Shown here: positions 1-5,632 of the stretch, one piece after another
Layout of the letters: the number at the start of each line of letters is the position of its first letter
How positions within the stretch are numbered: the stretch's first letter is position 1
NCBI GenBank assembly: GCA_012035435.1
Contig: JAAUPH010000166.1
Coordinates: 1 to 5,973, forward strand
Direction of reading: 5' to 3'
Length of the DNA: 5,973 nucleotides
Source of the DNA: Sphingopyxis sp.
GTDB lineage: Bacteria; Pseudomonadota; Alphaproteobacteria; Sphingomonadales; Sphingomonadaceae
Program-made: the position numbers and the translations under genes
Notes under the pieces: model-generated
The model's input: the letters and a program-made list of their open reading frames with translations, nothing else
Told to the model about the DNA's origin: nothing
Database searches by the model: none

Positions 1-992
1 CCACGTTGCCGAGAACAGTCGCGCCACTGTCCATTGTCGCGCTGAAGGTCTGCGCGTTCGCATCCTTCCGGACAGACATGTTTCGGGCAGACGCCTTGCC
101 GGATTTCTTTGTCGTTTCACGCCAATTCCAAAAGTCCTCCTTGGCTTTGCTCAGCGCCGGAAGCGCGTCGAGAGCCAACCGGACCGCGGGGAGCTTTGCC
201 TTTGACGAAAACGGAAAGTGCAGCGTGAAGAATTCAAGCGGCTCGCCATCGGTGTTCTGCATCTCAGGCAGCGTCGGGCGAAGCGCCCGGCGTAAGGCGT
301 CATCCAGCCACAGGGTACTGAACAAGGCGGCGGCTCCCGCCAACACCTCATCCACGCTGGCGGTTGGTGCCAGAGCGTTGTCTTCGGGCGCAAGGCCAAG
401 CGTTCGGCCAAGCTTCAGAGCCTCGGTGCGCGCCTTCTTGCGAACTCGCTCAATTGAAACCAGTGCTTCATCCGCGAGGGCGTGATCAAACGCCAGCAGC
501 GCGCCGCTGATCTGGGTCTTTCCGAGGACCGTCACAATCCGCGCCGCGATCCGGTCCCATTGCTTCAAGCTCCGGGTCGCGGAGCGCTCGAACACGCGAA
601 CGGGTCGCCGCCCCGGATCCATGTCCCCGCGCCAGGAAACTCTCGCCGATGACGATATCGCTCACCTCATAAAGGCTCATCGTCGAGCGACGCAGCGCTT
701 CGATATAGGCGCGCGTTCCCGCACTTTCCTTCCAGCCACGACGCTTCAGGTAATCGATCGCGACGTTGCGTTCGTCCGGTCCTGACGAGACGAAGTCCTC
801 GAACGCGCAGCCCCACAGGTTTGAGATGCCGCTATCACCAACGATCTCTGCGAGTTCACCACGTTCGACCCCTGCCGCGTGACAGGCTTGAAAGATATGG
901 CGGTTCAAAACGGCGTCAAACGCGACGCGCCATTCATCGCGATTCGTCCATTTGATCAGGCCATCGATGGAATGGTTCGCCGCCATGTTCAT
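1..992 (-). pseudogene. Unrecognised protein, frameshifted, 3' end beyond left edge
   Basis: I do not recognise this family by name. The reading frame opens at ATG 992 (MNMAANHSID) and runs to about 627, where it would continue out of frame to a stop at 486. A second frame is open without any stop from about 661 to the left edge. Removing one G from the four-G run (CCCC on the plus strand, 625-628) joins them as ...ESFLAR-DMDPGRRPVRV..., giving at least 330 residues. Both halves have the same style: soluble, Arg/Ala/Leu-rich, mostly helical looking, with no signal peptide or membrane segment. The second half has a Trp-containing SLKQWDRIAAR stretch and an FWNW motif. A GGAGGG Shine-Dalgarno lies just before ATG 992 and about 9 nt before an alternative ATG at 986, so either may be used; an upstream ATG at 1019 lacks such a site. 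The gene lies 209 bp after the DUF3987-like gene and may have its own promoter. The shift may be a real mutation or a sequencing error. Confidence 0.6.
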
Positions 993-1022
993 GTCCCTCC
1001 GCCCCTCTGAACTAGCCATGAC

Positions 1023-1052
1023 AAGATACTGAAAACACCGCGACAGGGGCAA
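1023..1052 (-). promoter_or_regulatory. Possible sigma-70-type promoter of the left-edge gene
   Basis: On the minus strand, TTGCCC (1052-1047) and TATCTT (1028-1023) are separated by 18 nt; each matches the housekeeping consensus at four of six bases. Transcription would start near 1015, leaving a leader of roughly 25-30 nt that contains the GGAGGG ribosome site and fits the ATG at 992 or 986. This is a weak match in the only gap between the two cargo genes. The rest of the 209-bp gap (993-1201) shows no clear terminator or ORF. Confidence 0.3.
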
Positions 1053-1201
1053 ATGGGTTGCCAACATTCGCGCCAAAAACTGTTCGACCAATATCTGCCC
1101 CGAACCTGCTGGCTCAGACCGCCTCGTTCAACTGCAGCCTTTCTGAGTCCTCACCGAGCCTTCTGCCCTTTGTTGATGCCGACCACATGAGTGCAACAAC
1201 T

Positions 1202-1726
1202 TCATGCCATCCTTCTGAAGGCCGCCGCGTAATCTGGGTTGAAGACGAGGAATTTGGCCGGCCGCCCTCCTTCTGGGCCAGACGTGGTGTCTTCAACAGT
1301 TGCGATATTATTTATGATCATCTCAGCTTCGATGAAGTCCCATTTGTAACCTCGGCGATCAATGCCTGTGGCGCGATGCAAGATACGACGATTGATTCGA
1401 TCTGAATTATTCTTGATCAAAACATACCCCGCGATCTCAAGGATAACCTTCCGCAGACTATCATCAGTCTGTTTGACGGCGCGGATCAACGATGGAAGAT
1501 AATATTCTTTATAGAGTCGGCACGCACAACGGGCGGAGGCCTCGGTGATCACGTCGCTCGGCGCAGCGCTTGCCAGAATATGAATCGCAGCAGCCAAGCG
1601 GATCAGCAGTGCATCGACACCGGCGGCTGCGTCTGCCTCAACAAGCGGGCCATAGAGGGATTGGTCACGAATCTGTGCCGAGACAACCGAAATCCGTTTC
1701 AACGCCGCGTTATTCAGACGAAACAC
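1202..1726 (-). CDS. C-terminal part of DUF3987-like protein
   Basis: This frame would begin at GTG 1726 if translated alone (174 residues), but the coding-like sequence extends upstream in the same frame to about 1759. It overlaps the end of the preceding frame. It is helical, with a RLAAAIHILASAA segment (about residues 43-55) followed by CRLYKEYYLPSLIRAV (about 69-84), matching the helical region that follows the ATPase core in DUF3987 proteins. The end (RPAKFLVFNPDYAAAF) looks like a natural C-terminal winged-helix strand. No ribosome binding site is apparent before GTG 1726, so independent translation is doubtful unless it is coupled to the upstream frame. Confidence 0.5.
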   Translation of the reverse strand: MFRLNNAALKRISVVSAQIRDQSLYGPLVEADAAAGVDALLIRLAAAIHILASAAPSDVITEASARCACRLYKEYYLPSLIRAVKQTDDSLRKVILEIAGYVLIKNNSDRINRRILHRATGIDRRGYKWDFIEAEMIINNIATVEDTTSGPEGGRPAKFLVFNPDYAAAFRRMA

Positions 1727-2708
1727 ACTTGGAAGTGGCGTATTTCGGACTGAACGCAGTTTTATTCAGCATCAAATGGCCATTGAACCCGTCGGTCGAA
1801 AGCTCACGCTGGGGCGGATGTTGCTCAAATGCAACAATAGAACGACCTGCGAGGCCACGGCCCGCGTCGAGCCCAAGCTTATCGACTGAACGTGGCGTCG
1901 TGCCCCCGAGCAAACTGGCAATGACAGGCTTGGCATACGGCTCGTCTGTGCTGATTAAAGACTTACGCTGCAGGGATGAGTCGAAGGCCGTAAAAAGAAA
2001 CTGTTGTACAGAAGCACCGCGAGGTCCGCTAAAAAACTTGGCGATCTCGTCAACGATCAAGATGATCCCGTGGTGGGAGCGTTTCGCTGCCTTCTCCAAC
2101 CCCTCGGCAGATCCATCGGTCAACAACAGCGGCTCATCGCCAGCGCCGCCAATATAGGCGCGAAGCACCGGTGGCATGTCAGGAGCACCCATGTTGTATT
2201 CAATGGCCTGTTTCAGCTGCTTCTTGTAGATTTGCTTCATGACCTCCATGGTCATCTTCACGACAGGATCATTGAAATCCGGAAGTTCAATCGAGTTTTC
2301 GGATTCTGAGATCGCAGAAAGAAGCTCGATGGCCGGCCTCATCGCGGCTGATTTGCCCGACCGCGTGCCGCCAATCAGAAGGCCAAACAGTGAACAAGAC
2401 TGTATATGCTGAGGGCCAACCTGAATCGACGATCGGCTGCCCACAAGGCCCAATGCTGTAACGATCGCGACGGTCGCCACATAGGATATGTGGCTTCCAG
2501 TGGCCCGCGCCATGTCTTCGACGGCCAATTTCATGCCCGCCGGAAGAGCGACGGAGGGATACTCGATGGGTGTAGCAGTGAGAGGCAAATAGTAAGGGTC
2601 AAAACTGCGGCCGCGATCCTGCTGGTCAGTATCGGGGGGTCTCAAGGGTGGCAACAACAGGGTGATCAAGGCGGCGGCGCATGGGATTGACCTCGGAGGC
2701 TTCGTCAC
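1710..2708 (-). CDS. N-terminal ATPase part of DUF3987-like protein
   Basis: This 332-residue frame holds the nucleotide-binding core. Walker A is GGTRSGKS at residues 113-120, with Lys119 and Ser120. The Walker B-like strand is GIILIVDEIAKFF (about 214-226), with Asp220-Glu221. SLLGGTTP (265-272) resembles the sensor-like strand of DUF3987 ATPases, and GRGLAGR (283-289) could supply an arginine finger. A motif of the FDPYYLP...IEYP type (about 36-51) begins the conserved part. The last dozen or so residues after LNK are probably out of frame. The GTG start overlaps AAGGAGGTGA, a very strong Shine-Dalgarno sequence, so it is poorly spaced. An ATG at 2682 in another frame has GAGG 8 nt upstream and would join the conserved part if one base of the six-G run at 2634-2639 were extra. 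The true N-terminus is therefore unsettled. Confidence 0.65.
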   Translation of the reverse strand: MTKPPRSIPCAAALITLLLPPLRPPDTDQQDRGRSFDPYYLPLTATPIEYPSVALPAGMKLAVEDMARATGSHISYVATVAIVTALGLVGSRSSIQVGPQHIQSCSLFGLLIGGTRSGKSAAMRPAIELLSAISESENSIELPDFNDPVVKMTMEVMKQIYKKQLKQAIEYNMGAPDMPPVLRAYIGGAGDEPLLLTDGSAEGLEKAAKRSHHGIILIVDEIAKFFSGPRGASVQQFLFTAFDSSLQRKSLISTDEPYAKPVIASLLGGTTPRSVDKLGLDAGRGLAGRSIVAFEQHPPQRELSTDGFNGHLMLNKTAFSPKYATSKCVSSE

Positions 2709-2839
2709 CTCCTTCCTGGCGCCCTTCGCATCGTGTACCTAGCTCCCGGGAAGTTATCCCCATAATTTTCGAATAATTTGATCGAAAATGCGCCAAAACG
2801 AGGCATCAATTGGCGCTCGAGCAATTGACGGCCGCACAT
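2705..2839 (-). CDS. Possible small ORF (44 aa) overlapping the ATPase gene start
   Basis: An ATG at 2839 is preceded by GAGG with a 6-nt spacing and opens a 44-codon frame (starts MCGRQLLERQ, ends RRAPGRR). Its TGA overlaps the GTG start of the DUF3987-like frame as GTGA, an arrangement typical of translational coupling. The peptide is basic, especially at its C-terminus, and has no recognisable domain. Against it: the frame covers two inverted repeats and an AT-rich patch that look like control DNA, and a frame of this length can arise by chance. It may be a leader peptide, a small DNA-binding protein, or nothing. Confidence 0.25.
   Translation of the reverse strand: MCGRQLLERQLMPRFGAFSIKLFENYGDNFPGARYTMRRAPGRR
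2765..2828. promoter_or_regulatory. Two adjacent inverted repeats, possible operators/promoter of the cargo genes
   Basis: ATTTTCGA (2765-2772) and TCGAAAAT (2782-2789) form a perfect 8-bp inverted repeat with a 9-nt spacer. TCAATTG (2806-2812) and CAATTGA (2822-2828) form a perfect 7-bp inverted repeat, also with a 9-nt spacer. The centres are 40 bp apart. The first lies in an unusually AT-rich stretch about 60-80 bp upstream of the ATPase start. Such dyads suit a dimeric repressor or activator, but no regulator gene is visible in the window and no promoter hexamers stand out. Confidence 0.4.
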
Positions 2840-2968
2840 TTTGTCCCTCAAACGTCGTCCGCGATGATTCGCATTCGCGCAAAACGGCTCACACTGTTCG
2901 GGTCACATCCGTGAACGAGGTGCGATCCACTTGAGGCGCGGTCGAACAATCAGTTTTGCTCGCGATTT

Positions 2969-2995
2969 GCCAAAACTGCCAAAACCGCCAAAACT
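2969..2995 (+). repeat. Three tandem 9-bp repeats, GCCAAAAC(T/C)
   Basis: Three head-to-tail units occupy 2969-2977, 2978-2986 and 2987-2995, differing only at the last base. A further GCCAAAAC lies at 2792-2799. CAGTTTTG at 2951-2958 is an inverted partner of CAAAACTG at 2971-2978. Short iteron-like repeats beside an integrase could be binding sites for integrase, an excisionase or a replication protein. The last unit also supplies one arm of the terminator hairpin, which may be the whole explanation. Confidence 0.6.
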
Positions 2996-3000
2996 GGCGG
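2981..3000 (-). terminator. Probable intrinsic terminator of the integrase gene
   Basis: On the minus strand, CCGCCA-GTTT-TGGCGG (3000-2985) is a perfect 6-bp GC-rich hairpin with a 4-nt loop, followed directly by TTTT and, after GGCAG, another TTTT. It lies about 70 nt beyond the integrase stop codon. The stem is short and the T-tract interrupted, so strength is uncertain. Confidence 0.45.
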
Positions 3001-3071
3001 AGCGAAACGCGGTGGCTGATGGTGCGCGAGCCTAGAGCCGCGCAAGTCACCGCTTATCTGACCGAAGCTGA

Positions 3072-5216
3072 TTACTTCCTCGCAGCACGCTCCCACGGGC
3101 GCTTCGTGCTGATTGACAGCCACGGAAATAGCGAGATCTCGCGCGGTTGCAGATGGTCTGTCACGATTGGCAGAGCCGATATTGCACTCAGAATCTGGCG
3201 TTGTAGAGCAGCGTCAAGATAAGTGTTCTCGTTCACGTCGACGCCCGAGTGACCGAGCATCGACCGGCGCAATTCCCCCTGCACCGTATCTGCGTGAAAC
3301 AGCTGCGTGTTGGTCCCATGCCTGATCGCATGGATCATTCTGTCCCAAGGCCGATCCTTGTCCTCACCCGTGCGCGATAAGGGGGAGCCACGTTTTCTTG
3401 CTTCGCGCACACATGATGACAATATATCATACATCCGGTCGCCCGGATCATTTGCCTCGTCCAAGCGGTAGAGGTCCGGGAACAGACGCTTGAAACCCCG
3501 TCCTTTGATTTTTTTCACATAGTCCAGAAATCCAAGCCGGATCATTTCCGGTGGAATTGCAATATCCCGCTCGGATGATGCGTTCTTGACGCGATATTCA
3601 AGATCCTTATTCGACCGGAAACTGAAAACGGGGATGCCGTCGATCTCCTTGATATGGCTGGTGGGGAGCTTGGCAATCTCACCGCGTCTGCAGCCGGTGT
3701 AATAGAGTGCCATAGTGCACCAATACACGCCGCCGTGATGGAACACGGTGCCCGGAATGTCCGAGTTCATGGCGTCCTTGAACCCTACGAAGGGCGGAAG
3801 ATCAAAGACCGGGCGCAGTTCATCCGGCTTTATCTTATGGGTCTTTGCCTTTTGGTTTCGGTCGGCCGCCGAACGGCGTGGCCGCAAGCTCGAAAAATCA
3901 ATGTCTCCGACTTCAAAGCCGGCCGACTTCAGCTCTTTGCAAATCGTCTTGAGCGCGGTCAGATGGCGATTGATTGTCGCGGTCGACAGGCCGACCTTGC
4001 CGCCGGACTTGGCGCGCTGTTCGGCCTGCTTGCGCATCACGTAGGCAGTGGGCAGCATGTCATTTGGCCCCTTGCCTTTACCGTAATCCGGTGAAATCCG
4101 CATCAGGAAGCTGCGGAATGCGTGAATGGCTGCCTGATCGATCTGCGCTGAGGTCTCGATGCTGCGCTCGGCGCATACCAAGCTGAACAACTCGAAAGTT
4201 TGCCGGATTTGGCTCTGGGTCTTCATGTCCCAGCGCTCATCATGCGCCTTGAACATTTCGTCCAAAAGACCCTTGACGTCAGACAGATTCATTCCGCGGC
4301 CATCGGACCGCGGCTTTGGCTCGTCACCGATCGCGTGAGTGTCGTCATCACTGGATGCCGGTCTTGGGTCGGCCGGAACTGCGCTTGAATCCATCCGCCC
4401 TGGCGGGCTTGCCGGTGTTTCATTGTCGGTCGACGCCGCCGTGGCCGGACTGACAGCGTCGCCTGCAATAGAGACCACATCTGGCCGCTTCTCCGCCTGG
4501 GCGGTGGTGTTGTCATCATGGACCGTCTTGTCTTCACTCCACCAAGCCGCAAACAACTGGTCGCCCGGTTGAATGCCGACGATTGGCCAATCGGCACCGG
4601 CAGAAACCGCATCGGCCCGTGCAGCAAGCATCCGCGCAGCCGCCTGCACTTGCGCGAGATCATGGGCCGGATAGCCCTTTGACTCGAGCAAGGCTTTCGC
4701 CTTGCGCTTGGTGCTATGCGCGTCGCTCCGATTGGCTTTGAGTTCCCTGATAATCGCCGGGACATGTTCGCGGCGGACCCCGCGTGAGAACAAGTATCGC
4801 ATTCCGGGGCAATCCCGATCAAACGTCAGCGATACATTCGGTCCGAGGTCGGCGTAGAGGCGCCAGACCCAGCCAAACACATAGTCATCGACGCTGTTGC
4901 TCGGATCGTGGGCGTGGCCGAGATCAAGCAACCAAGCGCGCAAACATTGCATGCGCGCGCGAAAGCGTGAGAGTTCGTGCTCAAAGATGCACGCCAGCTC
5001 TTCTTCGCTGAGAGGCCGCACGACCGGCACGCAAGCGATCTCATCACGCAACTGGTTGAGTTCCACAGCCATCCGGTTGGCCTCTCTGACATCGCTGGTC
5101 TCCAGCCTGAGGCAGACTTGGCGGGCTCCGGAGGTTGCCGCAACAGTTTTGGGGAGCCTCGCTCTCCAGAAGAAGGTTTTTCCCCGAAAAATGAGGTTTG
5201 GCGTCAAAGCATCCAT
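3072..5216 (-). CDS. Tyrosine recombinase/integrase (long, DUF6538-type N-terminus)
   Basis: This is a site-specific recombinase that should integrate and excise the element at the neighbouring tRNA-Gln. Counting from ATG 5216 (714 aa), residues about 3-60 (FRGKTFFWRARLPK...) resemble the DUF6538 N-terminal domain of alphaproteobacterial integrases. A helical region follows, then a low-complexity linker rich in Asp, Pro, Ser and Thr (about 235-308), a SAM-like core-binding domain (about 310-437) and the catalytic domain (about 460-680). All catalytic residues are visible: Arg510 in TGCRRGEI, probable Lys544, His629 and Arg632 in HAIRH, His656 in LGHS, and nucleophile Tyr666 in NENTYL. The frame is intact. 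At about 714 residues it is much longer than the usual roughly 400. ATG 5216 has GGAAGAG about 9 nt upstream; a TTG at 5222 would add two residues but sits too close to that site. The start faces the tRNA across 158 bp. Confidence 0.93.
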   Translation of the reverse strand: MDALTPNLIFRGKTFFWRARLPKTVAATSGARQVCLRLETSDVREANRMAVELNQLRDEIACVPVVRPLSEEELACIFEHELSRFRARMQCLRAWLLDLGHAHDPSNSVDDYVFGWVWRLYADLGPNVSLTFDRDCPGMRYLFSRGVRREHVPAIIRELKANRSDAHSTKRKAKALLESKGYPAHDLAQVQAAARMLAARADAVSAGADWPIVGIQPGDQLFAAWWSEDKTVHDDNTTAQAEKRPDVVSIAGDAVSPATAASTDNETPASPPGRMDSSAVPADPRPASSDDDTHAIGDEPKPRSDGRGMNLSDVKGLLDEMFKAHDERWDMKTQSQIRQTFELFSLVCAERSIETSAQIDQAAIHAFRSFLMRISPDYGKGKGPNDMLPTAYVMRKQAEQRAKSGGKVGLSTATINRHLTALKTICKELKSAGFEVGDIDFSSLRPRRSAADRNQKAKTHKIKPDELRPVFDLPPFVGFKDAMNSDIPGTVFHHGGVYWCTMALYYTGCRRGEIAKLPTSHIKEIDGIPVFSFRSNKDLEYRVKNASSERDIAIPPEMIRLGFLDYVKKIKGRGFKRLFPDLYRLDEANDPGDRMYDILSSCVREARKRGSPLSRTGEDKDRPWDRMIHAIRHGTNTQLFHADTVQGELRRSMLGHSGVDVNENTYLDAALQRQILSAISALPIVTDHLQPREISLFPWLSISTKRPWERAARK

Positions 5217-5255
5217 GTCCAAGCACTCTTCCCGGCCCGGACATGCGTGCGATCA

Positions 5256-5290
5256 ATTGCGCACAGCCCTGCGACCATGATTGCGCACAG
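5256..5290. repeat. Two 11-bp direct repeats (ATTGCGCACAG) in the integrase leader
   Basis: ATTGCGCACAG occurs at 5256-5266 and 5280-5290, exactly 24 bp apart, in the gap between the integrase start and the tRNA. Placement between the recombinase gene and its presumed attachment site suggests integrase arm-type sites or operators controlling the integrase promoter. I found no convincing promoter hexamers beside them. Confidence 0.6.
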
Positions 5291-5300
5291 GATTTGACGC

Positions 5301-5336
5301 GAAAAACCCAAGAGAGTCCCAGCTAGCAGGACTCTC
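5301..5336 (-). terminator. Intrinsic terminator downstream of tRNA-Gln
   Basis: GAGAGTCC and GGACTCTC (5329-5336 and 5312-5319) pair perfectly over 8 bp with a 9-nt loop. On the minus strand the stem is followed by TTGGGTTTTT. It lies about 40 nt past the tRNA 3' end and before the integrase gene, so it should stop tRNA transcripts from entering the integrase. If the element recombines inside the tRNA 3' end, this terminator belongs to the element and not to the original chromosome. Confidence 0.7.
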
Positions 5337-5374
5337 AATAATATCAACAGCTTAACAGGGATGCTGAGAAAAGT

Positions 5375-5400
5375 TGGCTGGGGCGCCAGGATTCGAACCT
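5375..5400. other. Predicted attachment-site half at the tRNA-Gln 3' end
   Basis: Integrases next to tRNA genes normally recombine within the 3' part of the tRNA, from the T arm to the CCA end, so that the gene is rebuilt on insertion. Here the integrase lies on the 3' side of an intact tRNA-Gln, so the core should fall within about 5375-5400. I saw no second copy inside the window; the partner site should lie to the left, at the other end of the element. The exact boundaries are inferred and not visible. Confidence 0.4.
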
Positions 5401-5448
5401 GGGGATGGCGGTACCAAAAACCGCTGCCTTACCGCTTGGCGCGCCCCA
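5375..5448 (-). tRNA. tRNA-Gln (anticodon TTG)
   Basis: This is a complete 74-nt tRNA including an encoded CCA. The acceptor stem TGGGGCG pairs with CGCCCCA and is followed by discriminator G and CCA (5378-5375). The anticodon arm is GCGGT-TTTTGGT-ACCGC with anticodon TTG at 5417-5415, reading CAA. The T arm has the standard GGTTCGAATCC core. The sequence closely resembles bacterial glutamine tRNAs. It has its own upstream promoter and downstream terminator, and it is the likely integration target of the neighbouring recombinase. Confidence 0.97.
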
Positions 5449-5486
5449 ACAGCGGCGCCGCTGGTTTGCGGCGCGCTTTGCGGGTG

Positions 5487-5515
5487 GCAATAAGTGCCTC
5501 GCTTGCATGCGTCAA
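5487..5515 (-). promoter_or_regulatory. Probable promoter of tRNA-Gln
   Basis: On the minus strand, TTGACG (5515-5510) is followed after exactly 17 nt by TATTGC (5492-5487). The -35 element matches consensus at five of six bases, and alphaproteobacterial housekeeping promoters depend strongly on TTGAC. Transcription would begin near 5480, about 30 nt before the mature tRNA. A 12-bp perfect palindrome (AGCGGCGCCGCT, 5451-5462) lies in that leader and may be a processing or structural feature. Confidence 0.55.
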
Positions 5516-5576
5516 CAGGTTTTGCGCGCGCCAATGCCGCGGCCACACAGTTTGCGCGCTTTGGCGGGCAGAGTGC

Positions 5577-5624
5577 CGGACCGGTTTTTGGCGCGCTCGT
5601 CAAACGCCGCGCAAAACCGGTCCG
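5577..5624 (-). terminator. Inverted repeat after bioY, possible terminator
   Basis: CGGACCGGTTTT (5577-5588) and AAAACCGGTCCG (5613-5624) form a perfect 12-bp inverted repeat. The arms can be extended inward by GCGCG/CGCGC after a 2-nt bulge. It begins about 9 bp past the bioY stop codon, the usual place for a terminator. No T-tract follows the outer stem on the minus strand, so it may act as a 3'-end stabilising hairpin, or as a terminator using the T residues inside the stem. Confidence 0.5.
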
Positions 5625-5632
5625 AATGCTGT

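Larger units (their letters stand above)
1202..2708 (-). pseudogene. DUF3987-like (YfjI-type) P-loop ATPase, split by a frameshift
   Basis: Taken together, two adjacent frames make one DUF3987-like protein of about 501 residues. The first frame (start GTG 2708) carries the ATPase core and stops at 1710. The second frame is open from 1765 to the stop at 1202 and carries the helical C-terminal part. Deleting one T from the TTTT run at 1760-1763 fuses them as ...FNGHLMLNK-LRSVRNTPLPSVF..., which reads like continuous DUF3987 protein. DUF3987 proteins occur on phages, plasmids and integrative elements and resemble primase-helicase ATPases; their biochemical role is poorly known. Position next to the integrase supports a job in element maintenance or replication, but defence cargo cannot be excluded. 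The interruption could be a real inactivating mutation or a homopolymer error. Confidence 0.65.

Noticed and set aside
6..485. Long plus-strand frame (159 codons) at the left edge
   Set aside because: It is antisense to the second frame of the frameshifted minus-strand gene, which is stop-free to the window edge and joins smoothly to the upstream part.
1114..1296. Minus-strand 60-codon frame after the ATPase gene
   Set aside because: It overlaps the ATPase C-terminus in another frame; that C-terminus already ends plausibly at 1202.
620..1765. Programmed ribosomal frameshifting at the two breaks
   Set aside because: Both need a +1 shift, and neither site shows a known +1 signal such as a slow codon or stop at the shift point with a stimulatory element; one-base insertion is simpler.
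1570..2157. Plus-strand frame of 195 codons
   Set aside because: It is antisense to the DUF3987-like ATPase and shows no domain or ribosome site.
2754..2762. TTATCCCCA, one mismatch from a DnaA box, beside AT-rich DNA
   Set aside because: A single imperfect box with no others nearby does not support a replication origin.
2969..2995. CRISPR-like array
   Set aside because: The 9-bp units are directly adjacent with no spacers.
2956..3222. Plus-strand 88-codon frame with QNCQNRQN repeats
   Set aside because: The repeats come from the tandem GCCAAAAC units, and most of the frame is antisense to the integrase C-terminus.
3654..4094. Plus-strand 146-codon frame, and other frames inside 3072-5216
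   Set aside because: All are shadows of the integrase, whose catalytic motifs fix the coding frame.
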